Origin: Agitococcus sp.
GTDB taxonomy: Bacteria; Pseudomonadota; Gammaproteobacteria; Pseudomonadales; Moraxellaceae
Assembly (NCBI GenBank): GCA_030646715.1
Contig: JAUSLJ010000035.1
Coordinates: 124,001-188,000, forward strand
Direction of reading: 5' to 3'
Length of the DNA: 64,000 bases
Part shown: positions 53,068 to 62,797 of the stretch, in pieces
Layout of the letters: every line of letters begins with the position of its first letter
Position numbering within the stretch: the first letter of the stretch is position 1
The notes under the pieces: model-generated
Told to the model about the DNA's origin: nothing
Databases searched by the model: none
What the model saw: the letters and a program-made list of their open reading frames with translations, nothing else
Made by a program: the position numbers and the translations under genes

Positions 53068-53388
53068 ATGGATATTGAATCCTTAATTAAGCAGCAAATT
53101 GCAGAAAACGCAGTTATTTTGTACATGAAAGGTACACCACAGTTCCCTCAGTGCGGTTTTTCTGCGCGTACTGTTGAAGCATTAACACAAATTGGCGAGC
53201 CTTTTGCCTATGTTAATATTCTCGAAAATCCTGATATTCGTTCGACTTTACCCAAAATCGCGAATTGGCCTACATTTCCGCAGTTGTGGATCAGCGGCGA
53301 ATTAATTGGTGGTTGTGATATCGTGATGGAAATGACCCAAAAAGGCGAACTTGCACCTTTGGTGAAAGCGGCAGCTAAGCCTGAGTAA
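53068..53388 (+). CDS. grxD: Monothiol glutaredoxin Grx4
   Basis: 106 residues. 'VILYMKGTPQFPQCGFSART' holds the CGFS active site, and 'NWPTFPQLWISGELIGGCDI' the glutathione site. Grx4 proteins carry and deliver [2Fe-2S] clusters. AAGG lies before the ATG. A clear terminator follows. Confidence 0.96.
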   Translation: MDIESLIKQQIAENAVILYMKGTPQFPQCGFSARTVEALTQIGEPFAYVNILENPDIRSTLPKIANWPTFPQLWISGELIGGCDIVMEMTQKGELAPLVKAAAKPE

Positions 53389-53403
53389 AAGATTCTCGTA
53401 TAT

Positions 53404-53432
53404 AAAGGCAGTGTTTATACTGCCTTTATTCA
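53404..53432 (+). terminator. Terminator after grxD
   Basis: AAAGGCAGT, GTTTAT loop, ACTGCCTTT: a perfect 9-bp stem followed by ATTCATTC. It lies at the 3' end of the convergent exported protein gene as well. Confidence 0.8.
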
Positions 53433-53813
53433 TTCACCTAAAATCACGTACTCTGAGGGCAATTCTTCCCCCCAGAGAGTTACGTCTTTATTATCTTCAA
53501 TAGGCGTTGACTCAAGTTCTTTTTTAACAGATGAAGGTGGAGGTCTAATATCTACATTGGGCCTTATAGTCTCTTCTTCATTTTTTTTATAAAGATACAT
53601 GGCCTTTAAAAACTCGTTGTAACTTGCAAAGTTTTCAAGCCGCGGCTTTTTTACATCATTTTCGTTTGGTTTTTCAGTTTTTGTTTTGCCCGTAGATGTA
53701 TCAATAGAATACGCTGTCTCTTTAGACGAAGAGGAAAGAATATCTTCTGATTGCTCTGCCATAATTAATGGTGATAAAGCAAGGGTAAAAACGCTGATAA
53801 TGACTCTTTTCAT
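53430..53813 (-). CDS. Small exported protein accompanying the FecR-domain protein
   Basis: 127 residues. A signal peptide (about 1-19, ending 'LIMA') precedes a charged, disordered mature part. The segment 'KKPRLENFASYNEFLKAMYL' (about 56-75) resembles 'KKPVLESFKSYGDYAEAVRR' in the upstream FecR protein. I do not recognise a named family. It lies 65 bases after the FecR-protein gene on the same strand, so both are probably expressed together. Confidence 0.7.
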   Translation of the reverse strand: MKRVIISVFTLALSPLIMAEQSEDILSSSSKETAYSIDTSTGKTKTEKPNENDVKKPRLENFASYNEFLKAMYLYKKNEEETIRPNVDIRPPPSSVKKELESTPIEDNKDVTLWGEELPSEYVILGE

Positions 53814-53878
53814 TTTATTATATACACAGCCATTGTTGGATTTGCGAGTATGTATTTTTTAGATCCACGCCTTGTTTT

Positions 53879-56044
53879 TTAATGACCACGAAGTAGAAGA
53901 TTTGCGCCATTTAATCTTAATCCTATCATTTGTACATCTCCGATATCAGGCGCATCCTCACTACCAACGCGTAAATCACTTATTCCAATATCTATCCCAT
54001 CGATAGAATCGCCTAACTGCTTTAATGTCAGCAATACACCCCCGGACTTATCATTTTGTTTAGGTGGCTCAATATTAACAGCCAGTATTGCCGTTAAGTC
54101 TGAGCTATTATGATCTGACAACTTAAGACTATTCATCATAATACTGCCCCCTTTAATTGATCCACCAGCATCTTTAATATTTAAGTGTTTAATAGTGACA
54201 CCATTTTTGATAAAGGCATCTGCTAAAATGCTGATAGACGGAATCACATCTATTCCATCAACAGTACGGCGACGAAGATCATTATGATGCATTAATTTTA
54301 CACCAATTTTAGCAGCCCCTAAAACAATCTCCGATGCACCCATGATTTTAATGGCTTCTACGCCATCTTGACTGGTACCAAATACTTCAGCGGAACCTAA
54401 ATTAGCATTACCATCTTTGTCTATGTTTTCTGCTGATGAATCAGAGCCTGAGACATAAATATCGCCTATTTTAATGGCTAATTTAGGTGTGCTAACGTTA
54501 ATATCTAAAAGATCAGACGTATCGGAATTGGTTTTTGTTCGATCACCTAGTTTTAAATTAACTGAAATAGGTGTTAATTCGTCCGTATAAATAACAGTGG
54601 CTTGCTGAGCAGAGCCATTGCCAATCACAAGTGAACCTGAGTTTTTGTTACTGGCAATTCCGTCGTTATCGTGCATTATCCCTTGTTTAAAGCTAAAACC
54701 TCTTAGTTTGCTATTGTTGTTAGCATCCATACTGAGTATGTCTGGCTGTAGAATGCCTAGTCCAATGAGCTCGTTGGCATTTTTCTTAGCGGGTGATAGT
54801 TCAACAAATATGCCATCAAGAAGAATGTTTCCATAGGTTACGTCAATTTCTGACGTGCCAAAATCTGCACCAAATATTGACGTTTTATTACCTAAAAAAT
54901 TACTTTTCGTGTTGTTGGTGAAGGTGGAAAATAGTAAACCAAAGATGTCTATATTTGAGAGTGCATCAATGCCTTTTTTGCGCATATTGATTGCAATCTC
55001 CTCGGATAACTTGGTAGGCAAAGACTGATTTAATAGGTCTTTTGTATCCATTGCGTCAAGTAAGTTGGTAGGCGATGTCAGTTGGAGAAAGTCATTAATT
55101 ACAGAAGAGTCGCGCATTTCCGTACTATCAAGTGCCCCATTAAGTAGGCGAGTTGTGTTTAATGCTTTGGTACGGTTAATATCAACTTGCGTCAAATACG
55201 CAGAGCTAGTGGCAGCCTTTTTCTCGTCAATTAGAGTTGGCGCGCCAATTTGGTTCATTTCGTCTATAAGTGTGTTGTAGCGGCGTACTGCTTCAGCATA
55301 ATCACCATAGCTTTTAAAGCTTTCTAGCACTGGTTTTTTAACTTTAAGTTTGGAAATATAAAACCCATCTTCTGCCTCTAAAGGCACTGTAACTGGAGAG
55401 CAAGGCTGAGGAATGTCGGTTTTTTTAAAACCTTCGCTTGATTGTACGGTTTCATCAATATGACAAAGAGTTGGTATGGTTTTGTCGCCAATGACGTAAC
55501 TCTCACCTGCATTAATATCGGCATTACCTGCGTCATTATCTGCATGTACCTTACCTTCAGTGACAGTTACAAACACTTTTTCGTTTTTTATGCTAGCGGA
55601 GTAATCCGTGCCCCTAATACCGATAGTGGCAAAAGGAGTGTTCATTTTATAATTCATGCGATTGACTTTACCAATAGCACCACTAATTGTCCGAAAGCCG
55701 CCACGAACAAAGTTAAATACAGCGTTACCTTGTTCAGGCGTGTCTCTACTAAAACTATATTTTTCAACACTAAAAATAGAATTTGGTTTAAGGGATAAAA
55801 TACTGCCATCGGTGAAGCGAATTTGAAGTCTGCCGTTTTTACTTGTTTCTAATTTATCGCCTGCGTTGATAAGATCGCCTTTGTAAAGAGTGTGAGTGGC
55901 GTTATCCATAGATGTCGAGGTTACTTCACCAGCAATAAAGTTAACTCGGCCAGCAGTACCAGCAAAAACGCTGCCCGTAAGCAACATACCTGTCATTGCT
56001 GATAAGAAGTATCTTGATTGCGATAGTGCTTTTAGAAAAAACAT
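53879..56044 (-). CDS. FecR-domain surface/exported protein
   Basis: 721 residues. A signal peptide (to about 29, 'GSVFAGTAGRV') leads to a FecR domain (about 35-185: 'LYKGDLINAGDKLETSKNGR', 'GSILSLKPNSIFSVEKYSFS', 'ATIGIRGTDYSASI'). A linker with 'KKPVLESFKSYGDYAEAVRR' (about 236-255) follows, then a roughly 400-residue beta-rich C-terminal region with repeated 'ILLDG', 'DISVSGSD' and 'GVLLTLKQLGD'-like strands, similar to Moraxellaceae DUF6160-type proteins as I recall. The FecR part here is extracytoplasmic with no anti-sigma helix. Function unknown. Confidence 0.75.
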   Translation of the reverse strand: MFFLKALSQSRYFLSAMTGMLLTGSVFAGTAGRVNFIAGEVTSTSMDNATHTLYKGDLINAGDKLETSKNGRLQIRFTDGSILSLKPNSIFSVEKYSFSRDTPEQGNAVFNFVRGGFRTISGAIGKVNRMNYKMNTPFATIGIRGTDYSASIKNEKVFVTVTEGKVHADNDAGNADINAGESYVIGDKTIPTLCHIDETVQSSEGFKKTDIPQPCSPVTVPLEAEDGFYISKLKVKKPVLESFKSYGDYAEAVRRYNTLIDEMNQIGAPTLIDEKKAATSSAYLTQVDINRTKALNTTRLLNGALDSTEMRDSSVINDFLQLTSPTNLLDAMDTKDLLNQSLPTKLSEEIAINMRKKGIDALSNIDIFGLLFSTFTNNTKSNFLGNKTSIFGADFGTSEIDVTYGNILLDGIFVELSPAKKNANELIGLGILQPDILSMDANNNSKLRGFSFKQGIMHDNDGIASNKNSGSLVIGNGSAQQATVIYTDELTPISVNLKLGDRTKTNSDTSDLLDINVSTPKLAIKIGDIYVSGSDSSAENIDKDGNANLGSAEVFGTSQDGVEAIKIMGASEIVLGAAKIGVKLMHHNDLRRRTVDGIDVIPSISILADAFIKNGVTIKHLNIKDAGGSIKGGSIMMNSLKLSDHNSSDLTAILAVNIEPPKQNDKSGGVLLTLKQLGDSIDGIDIGISDLRVGSEDAPDIGDVQMIGLRLNGANLLLRGH

Positions 56045-56274
56045 AAATTCTCACCCTCTATTATTTTTTTTGTCACTTAGCTCACTCGGCGTAGAGTTTT
56101 CCATGCTAGATGCGCAACTAAGAGTAACATTCTTTATACTTGTTTGCAGATGATACAACATTCATACCATAAATACGAAATACTTCACCACGCATTACGA
56201 TAAAACTATTTCAGAAAATGTAAAGCGACTTGTAGTTTTCGTTGCCAGCTTAAAGAGTGACGCTCGCAATAACA

Positions 56275-56299
56275 GTTAATGATAATGATTTGCATTACT
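56275..56299. promoter_or_regulatory. Fur box(es) before the porin gene
   Basis: GTTAATGATAATGATTTGC (56275-56293) matches 15 of 19 bases of the Fur consensus GATAATGATAATCATTATC. A second overlapping register (56281-56299) matches 14 of 19. It overlaps the -35 of the promoter below. The remainder of the 319-bp gap to the FecR gene shows no gene. Confidence 0.75.
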
Positions 56300-56318
56300 T
56301 CTATTTTTTGCGTATTAT
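56290..56318 (+). promoter_or_regulatory. Candidate promoter of the porin-FMN-PepSY set
   Basis: TTGCAT (56290-56295), a 17-base spacer and TATTAT (56313-56318) point to the porin gene. The -35 is inside the Fur box, so Fur-iron would block it. Transcription would start near 56325; the ATG is at 56364 with GAGGA upstream. Confidence 0.6.
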
Positions 56319-56363
56319 TCTTCGGAAATATCTTGACACATTTACCTTTGAGGAATCAGTGCT

Positions 56364-57509
56364 ATGTTGAAAAAATCTCTGATGGCGACGTTATTAAGTG
56401 CAGCATCTACTATCACCGTAGCAAGTGATATAGACATTTCGACACTACAAGCACAATTAAAAGCCCAACAAATTCAAATTGACGCATTGGTTGCCGCCTC
56501 TGAAAAGCCAACACTTTCAACGATTTCATCGCAAACAACGATTGGTGGTTATGGTGAAGCTCATTATTACAATTATGAAAATGCTGCCCAACAATATGAT
56601 GCCTATCGTTTTGTTTTATATATAGGCCACAAATTTTCTAACACCGTGCGTTTGCATTCTGAATTAGAAATAGAGCATGGTTTAGTTCGTGATAATCCAA
56701 CAGGTGCAACCAACTTGGGCGAACTGGAACTTGAACAAATGTTCATCGAATGGAACTACCACGGCAAACAAAATATATCATTTGGTCAAATTTTAGTTCC
56801 TATCGGTTTTTTAAATGAAACACATGAACCAGAAACGTTTTATGGCGCTAAACGTAATCCCGTAGAAACCGCTATTATTCCAACAACTTGGTGGGAAGGT
56901 GGGATCAAAGCTAGTGGGTTGGTGGCAGGTGTTGACGGTTTAAGTTATAACGCGGTTGTAACAACAGGCTTAAAAACGGACAACGCCAATATTCGTAGTG
57001 GTCGTCAAAAGGGTGCAAAAGCAGTCGCCGAAGACATGGCTTATACTTTTGGTTTTAATTATCAAGGTATTGCAGGTTTAACGACGGGTGTGACATATCA
57101 ATTGCAAAAAGATATTAGTCAGGCGATTGGACAAACAAATGAAGCAACCTTAATTGAAGCCCATATTGGTTATACATGGCAAAATTTTAGCACTCGCGCC
57201 TTGTATGCAAAATGGGATATTGACGGTATTGCCACTACCGCAAGTTACGCGGCAAAAGCGGAGCAAGAAGGCTATTATGTTGAAGCAGCTTATAAGCCTA
57301 TTGAAAAATTAGGTGTATTTGCTCGTTATAGCGCGTGGGATAACGATGCTGCCGATGTTGCAGACAGTAAAAAAGAGCAATGGAATTATGGTGTTAATTA
57401 TTACATTGCGCCGCGTGTCGTGTTGAAGTTAGATATTCAAGATCAAGTCTTACCAACGCCGGGACTTGATGAAGACGGCTTTGCCTTAGCTGTCGGTTAT
57501 AGTTTTTAA
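56364..57509 (+). CDS. Outer-membrane porin, iron-regulated
   Basis: 381 residues. A signal peptide ends near 'TITVASDI', then a short coiled-coil ('LQAQLKAQQIQIDAL') and a beta-barrel ending in Phe ('FALAVGYSF'). 'ISFGQILVPIGFLNETHEPE' and 'NPVETAIIPTTWWEGG' are typical of OprP-like or PRTRC-type porins in which a strand faces the pore. A Fur box lies upstream, and FMN-binding and PepSY genes follow, so iron-linked uptake or reduction is likely. The solute is unknown. Confidence 0.8.
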   Translation: MLKKSLMATLLSAASTITVASDIDISTLQAQLKAQQIQIDALVAASEKPTLSTISSQTTIGGYGEAHYYNYENAAQQYDAYRFVLYIGHKFSNTVRLHSELEIEHGLVRDNPTGATNLGELELEQMFIEWNYHGKQNISFGQILVPIGFLNETHEPETFYGAKRNPVETAIIPTTWWEGGIKASGLVAGVDGLSYNAVVTTGLKTDNANIRSGRQKGAKAVAEDMAYTFGFNYQGIAGLTTGVTYQLQKDISQAIGQTNEATLIEAHIGYTWQNFSTRALYAKWDIDGIATTASYAAKAEQEGYYVEAAYKPIEKLGVFARYSAWDNDAADVADSKKEQWNYGVNYYIAPRVVLKLDIQDQVLPTPGLDEDGFALAVGYSF

Positions 57510-57536
57510 GTGACATTCGATTAGAATCAACGCAAA

Positions 57537-57562
57537 ATACAGCCCGTTTTTATGGGCTGTAT
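57537..57562 (+). terminator. Hairpin between porin and FMN-binding genes
   Basis: ATACAGCCC/GGGCTGTAT 9-bp stem with an 8-base loop, followed by TCATTT. It is probably a partial terminator lowering expression of the downstream genes relative to the porin. Confidence 0.6.
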
Positions 57563-57581
57563 TCATTTGGAAAAGCAGAAT

Positions 57582-58091
57582 ATGTTGCGTTTTTTATACG
57601 TGTTGTTTGGCTTTATGTTGACTTCGTACAGTTTTGCCAATAGCCCATTGGACGATTTTTTGCAAAAAAAACTGCTGCAACCTGTTGAGCCTAAAATTTT
57701 ATGGCTAAATCAGACTCTTAAAAAGCGAGCAGAAACTATTTTAGACCATCCTTATCAGGGATTGCGGGTACGTTATTGGCAATCCGGTTCGCGCACGGCT
57801 TGGGTATTAGATGAAATAGGTAAAGAACAACCGATTACGACAGGGATTATTGTTGAAAACGGTAAAATCCTTAGCGTTGATGTTTTAGTCTATCGAGAAA
57901 GTCGAGGAGCGGAAGTGCAGCAATCATTTTTTACCCGTCAATTTCAAGGTGTCAGCTTGACAAGCAACGATAAACTATCCAAAAAAATTGATGGTATTAC
58001 GGGGGCAACTTTATCGGTGTGGGCCTTGCAAAAAGTAGCGCGTTTGGCGTTGATGTTTGATGCTGAAAAAGAGCATGTTAACAAACCATGA
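57582..58091 (+). CDS. Exported FMN-binding domain protein
   Basis: 169 residues from ATG 57582; an ATG at 57552 lies within the hairpin and is rejected. A signal peptide ends near 'YSFANSP'. 'DGITGATLSVWAL' carries the (S/D)GATxS/T-type site where FMN is bound covalently through Thr. Such domains act in RnfG, NqrC and extracytoplasmic reductases. It overlaps the PepSY gene by four bases, so the two form a unit that may pass electrons to ferric iron (inference). Confidence 0.85.
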   Translation: MLRFLYVLFGFMLTSYSFANSPLDDFLQKKLLQPVEPKILWLNQTLKKRAETILDHPYQGLRVRYWQSGSRTAWVLDEIGKEQPITTGIIVENGKILSVDVLVYRESRGAEVQQSFFTRQFQGVSLTSNDKLSKKIDGITGATLSVWALQKVARLALMFDAEKEHVNKP

Positions 58092-58786
58092 AAAAAAAGC
58101 TCCATTGGCGATTATGGTTACTACGTTGGCATCGACGCATCGGTATTGTACTCAGTGTGTTTTTATTGTGGATGCTAATGTCAGGTGTATTACTGAATCA
58201 CGGCGATGATTTTGACTGGGACAAAAAAGCCATCAGTTCGGATTTTTGGTTAACTTGGTATGGCGTTAGCGAAAGGTCAAACAATCTTATCATTGCCAAC
58301 AAAGTATTAACCGTGACAGATAACGGACTTTATCTGGCTGAACAAAACTTAGGTGATTGTTCTCTCTTGCTTGGCGTTATACATTTAAGTGATCAAGTGG
58401 TGATTGCTTGTCCTCAACATATTTTATTGTTGTCTAAAGCGGGGGAGTTGATAGACCAAGTAGACCAACATTTGGGCTTGCAACACACATTTACTGCCAC
58501 CACGAGTGAAAACAATACTGTGTATCTGCAAGACAGCAAAGCCGTCTATCGTTTAAATGTCGATGATTTGAGTTTTGCCATAGCGGCGAACCATCCCAAT
58601 AGTTGGTTAAAGCCCATTTCACCATCCGCTAGAATTAGCATGGAACGTTGGTTGTTAGACGCACATTCTGGCCGCTTATTTGGACGCTGGGGCGTGTGGA
58701 TTGTTGATGCGTTGTCAATGTTACTCGTTGTGTTGGTGTTCAGCGGTTGGGCTTTGGCCAAAAAAAGACATCAACGAATGCTTTGA
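58088..58786 (+). CDS. PepSY-associated membrane protein
   Basis: 232 residues. Helix 1 with 'LRWHRRIGIVLSVFLLWMLM' (about 12-32) has the HRxxG haem- or PepSY-type entry, and helix 2 is at about 205-225 ('WIVDALSMLLVVLVFSGWAL'). A periplasmic domain of about 165 residues separates them. PepSY-TM proteins pair with FMN-binding proteins and iron uptake genes. The start overlaps the upstream stop (ATGA). The exact electron-transfer role is inference. Confidence 0.8.
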   Translation: MKKKLHWRLWLLRWHRRIGIVLSVFLLWMLMSGVLLNHGDDFDWDKKAISSDFWLTWYGVSERSNNLIIANKVLTVTDNGLYLAEQNLGDCSLLLGVIHLSDQVVIACPQHILLLSKAGELIDQVDQHLGLQHTFTATTSENNTVYLQDSKAVYRLNVDDLSFAIAANHPNSWLKPISPSARISMERWLLDAHSGRLFGRWGVWIVDALSMLLVVLVFSGWALAKKRHQRML

Positions 58787-59020
58787 AATTTCGTTAGATC
58801 AATTTCGACGGTTTAAACATGACCGTATCGTCATAAACGACAAAACAACGCTTAAAAGTGTTGAAAAAGTGTGACAAAAAGAAAATGTCTGCCTTTGCCG
58901 TCTTGAAATCTGTTAGATAAAGCCTCATCTTTGCCACACTTACCAAGTATCCGAGTATTTTGGTCAGAATTAGCTCAAAACGACATTTATTCGTTTTTCA
59001 TTTCTCAAAAGGAGTCCATC

Positions 59021-59623
59021 ATGGCTGTATTAGTAGGCAAACCTGCCCCAGATTTTACTGTTCCTGCGGTGTTAGCAAACGGTGAAATTGTTGATAATTT
59101 CAACTTGGCTTCTGCGTTAGAAGGTAAATATGGTTTAGTATTTTTCTATCCATTAGACTTCACTTTTGTATGTCCATCCGAATTAATCGCTTTAGATCAT
59201 CGCATTCCTGATTTTGTTGCGCGAAATGTTGAAGTGGTGGGTGTTTCTATCGACTCTCATTTTACCCATAATGCATGGCGTAACACGGCTGTAAATGACG
59301 GTGGTATTGGTCAAGTTAAATACACTTTAGCCGCAGACATAACTCATAGCATTGCTAAAGCATACGATGTTGAAACAGACGGTGGTGTTGCGTTACGTGG
59401 CGCCTTCTTAATTGATAAAAACGGCATTGTTCGTTCACAAATTATCAATGATTTGCCATTAGGCCGTAACATGGAAGAGTTGATTCGTTTATTCGATGCT
59501 TTGCAATTCAACGAAGAACATGGCGAAGTCTGTCCAGCAAACTGGAAAAAAGGCGACAAAGGCATGGTTGCATCCACGGAAGGTGTTGCCGCTTACTTAG
59601 CTGAAAACGCCGCCAGCTTGTAA
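59021..59623 (+). CDS. Typical 2-Cys peroxiredoxin (AhpC/TSA family)
   Basis: 200 residues from the ATG at 59021 with AAGGAG seven bases upstream. A frame open from 58931 is rejected. 'FFYPLDFTFVCPSELIALDH' carries the peroxidatic Cys and 'HGEVCPANWKKG' the resolving Cys. It detoxifies peroxides with a thioredoxin- or AhpF-type partner; trxB is close by. sodB follows, so the two make an oxidative-stress pair though a terminator lies between them. Confidence 0.93.
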   Translation: MAVLVGKPAPDFTVPAVLANGEIVDNFNLASALEGKYGLVFFYPLDFTFVCPSELIALDHRIPDFVARNVEVVGVSIDSHFTHNAWRNTAVNDGGIGQVKYTLAADITHSIAKAYDVETDGGVALRGAFLIDKNGIVRSQIINDLPLGRNMEELIRLFDALQFNEEHGEVCPANWKKGDKGMVASTEGVAAYLAENAASL

Positions 59624-59628
59624 TTCAT

Positions 59629-59663
59629 AGCCTTCACTTATTGATGTAAGTGAAGGCTTTTTT
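59629..59663 (+). terminator. Terminator after the peroxiredoxin gene
   Basis: AGCCTTCACTTA, TTGATG loop, TAAGTGAAGGCT, then TTTTT: a perfect 12-bp stem and U run. Confidence 0.93.
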
Positions 59664-59687
59664 AAGTTTATTCAAGGAGCTAGCCTC

Positions 59688-60287
59688 ATGGCCATTACTT
59701 TGCCAGCATTACCTTACGATCGCACCGCTTTAGAACCACACATCAGTGGCGAAACTTTAGATATTCATCACGGTAAACATCACAATGCTTATGTCGTGAA
59801 CTTAGGTAATTTAATTAAAGATACTGATTTGGCCGATAAAAGCCTAGAAGAAATCATCCATGCTGTGGCAGGCGATGCCAGCAAAGCAGGCATTTTTAAC
59901 AATGCCGCCCAAGTTTGGAATCACACTTTCTATTGGCATTCGATGAAGCCTAATGGCGGTGGTGCGCCGACAGGTGCAATTGCCGAAAAAATTACGGCTG
60001 ATTTTGGTAGCTACGACAAGTTTGTTGAGTTATTTACCGCAGCGGCAACTACACAGTTTGGTTCAGGCTGGGCGTGGTTAGTCGTTGGTGCCGATGGTAA
60101 ATTAGCCATTACTAAAACCAGTAATGCCGATACGCCATTAGTTCATGGTCAAAAAGCCTTGTTGACAATTGATGTGTGGGAACATGCTTATTATGTTGAC
60201 TACCGCAATCTACGTCCAAAATACATTGCCACATTCTTGGCAAGTTTAGTGAACTGGGATTTTGCTAACGCTAACCTAGCCGCATAA
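59688..60287 (+). CDS. sodB: Superoxide dismutase (Fe)
   Basis: 199 residues, the SodB size. Metal ligands lie in 'DIHHGKHHNAYV', 'WNHTFYWHSM' and 'DVWEHAYYVDY'. AAGGAG precedes the ATG. 'AAATTQFGSGWAWLV' contains the Q-x-G-S-G-W-A-W form typical of Fe enzymes. It dismutates superoxide in the cytoplasm. It is followed by a perfect terminator. Confidence 0.95.
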   Translation: MAITLPALPYDRTALEPHISGETLDIHHGKHHNAYVVNLGNLIKDTDLADKSLEEIIHAVAGDASKAGIFNNAAQVWNHTFYWHSMKPNGGGAPTGAIAEKITADFGSYDKFVELFTAAATTQFGSGWAWLVVGADGKLAITKTSNADTPLVHGQKALLTIDVWEHAYYVDYRNLRPKYIATFLASLVNWDFANANLAA

Positions 60288-60302
60288 TCGCTTTAAGATG
60301 TT

Positions 60303-60342
60303 AAAAAATCCCCTGTATCGTTAATTGAACAGGGGATTTTTT
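60303..60342. terminator. Bidirectional terminator between sodB and trxB
   Basis: AAAAAATCCCCTGT pairs perfectly with ACAGGGGATTTTTT (14 bp, 12-base loop). A and U runs flank it on both strands, so it serves convergent sodB and trxB. Confidence 0.95.
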
Positions 60343-60343
60343 A

Positions 60344-61327
<984 letters not shown>

Positions 61328-61393
61328 TTAGTTATACTGAAGCATAAAGCTTTCAATTGGGATTGAACACGGAGAAAGCAAGGTTAAATGACA

Positions 61394-61491
61394 GGACTTA
61401 CGCATCGAACCTCGATTAGCGCGGTTTGTGAACATAAAGCCGCTTAAAAGCGGCTGAAATGTGAACAAATAAGCGATAACCGCGTAAGTCC
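61394..61491. repeat. Dispersed ~97-bp repeat, copy 3 (trxB-ald gap)
   Basis: Ends GGACTTACGC and GCGTAAGTCC form a perfect 10-bp terminal inverted repeat. Internal hairpin AAAGCCGCTTAAAAGCGGCT. It is nearly identical to copy 2, and copy 1 differs mainly in the central hairpin. It lies between divergent trxB and ald, 28 bases before the ald ATG. Confidence 0.85.
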
Positions 61492-61519
61492 TAAAAATGC
61501 AATTTAGGAGCAAGATAAC

Positions 61520-62572
61520 ATGAAAATAGGTATTCCTCTTGAGCGTAAACTGCTGGAAGGACGTATCGCGTTAACGCCAACCGCCGTTGCCAGTTTAGTG
61601 CAGCAAGGGCATCAACTTTTGGTTGAAGTCAATGCAGGATTAAAAAGCGGTTATAATAATCAGCAATATATAAATGCCGGCGCACAAATAGTTGCTGATT
61701 TAACAACGGTTTATAGCGCAGACTTAATTATTAAAGTTAAAGAACCAATCGCCGAAGAAATACAATTATTACGCCAACATCAACTGTTGTTTTGCTATTT
61801 GCATTTGGCTGCTTATCCTGAGGTGTTGGCAGGATTGTTAACACAGAAAACTACGGCATTAGCGTTTGAAACCTTAACCGTCGATGGTCGTTTACCGTTA
61901 CTTGCACCGATGAGCGCCATTGCGGGGCGTTTAGCGATGCAATTAGCTATTTATTATTTACAGCAAAATAATAATGGCAAGGGCATTTTATTAGGTGGAG
62001 TAATGAATACGCCTAAAGGTGTCATCGTTGTTTTAGGCGCAGGTGTTGCGGGTAGCCATGCTGCGGCATTAGCTTTGGCTTTTGGCGCAGAAGTGTATGT
62101 ATTTGATCGCTCCGAACAAGCATTAGCCGCACTCACAGAACAATATCCTCAAGCTCATGCGGAGATATTTTCTGAGGCCCGATTGGCTGAGTTATTACCA
62201 CAAACAGACATAGTGATTGGCGCAATCCTCATTAAAGGAGCTAATGCACTCAAAGTATTAACCCAAGCATTACAACAACTATTAAATAAAGGCAGCATTA
62301 TTATTGATATTGCGATAGATCAGGGCGGATGTGTAGAGGGTATTCGCGCCACAGATTGGCAGCAACCTATCTATTGGCAAGCAGGAATTGGTTATATTGC
62401 GGTGACCAATATGCCAGGTGCAGTGCCTAGAACATCAACGCAAGCATTATCAGCCGCAATATTACCGTATGTGCAAAAAATAGCCGCAGGGGCATTAGCC
62501 ATAGACTCGGAGTTACAATCAGCGATTGCTGTTAAAGACGGGAAAGTGATTCATTCGGCATTATTAATCTAA
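61520..62572 (+). CDS. ald: Alanine dehydrogenase
   Basis: 350 residues, slightly short of the usual 360-370. 'IGIPLERKLLEGRIALTPTA' opens it, 'DLIIKVKEP' and 'LFCYLHLAAYPE' hold the active-site Lys and His, and 'VVLGAGVAGSHAAALALAFG' binds NAD. It interconverts alanine and pyruvate plus ammonia. A dispersed repeat lies just upstream, possibly within its leader. Confidence 0.92.
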   Translation: MKIGIPLERKLLEGRIALTPTAVASLVQQGHQLLVEVNAGLKSGYNNQQYINAGAQIVADLTTVYSADLIIKVKEPIAEEIQLLRQHQLLFCYLHLAAYPEVLAGLLTQKTTALAFETLTVDGRLPLLAPMSAIAGRLAMQLAIYYLQQNNNGKGILLGGVMNTPKGVIVVLGAGVAGSHAAALALAFGAEVYVFDRSEQALAALTEQYPQAHAEIFSEARLAELLPQTDIVIGAILIKGANALKVLTQALQQLLNKGSIIIDIAIDQGGCVEGIRATDWQQPIYWQAGIGYIAVTNMPGAVPRTSTQALSAAILPYVQKIAAGALAIDSELQSAIAVKDGKVIHSALLI

Positions 62573-62797
62573 ATTTACTGATTTTGTGACAAGAATACTA
62601 AAATTCACGTCAATTTATGACTTTCATTGTTTAGTTAAGATAAGTATTGTGCATGAATAGTGGCATAATCAGCACTCAGCCTAAAACCATTAAGTGTGGC
62701 GCAATTATTGGTTGTTATGAGGCGGGATGTCTTTGTTTTAGCGAGATATCAGCATATTTATTACTGCGCCTTCTCATTTTAAGCACGGATTTTAGTT

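Noticed and set aside
55442-55798. 118-codon open frame on the plus strand over the FecR gene
   Set aside because: It is antisense to the FecR domain, which has clear motifs, and the translated product has no recognisable features.
58931-59020. Longer N-terminus for the peroxiredoxin
   Set aside because: The extra 30 residues are not family-like, and AAGGAG sits directly before the ATG at 59021.
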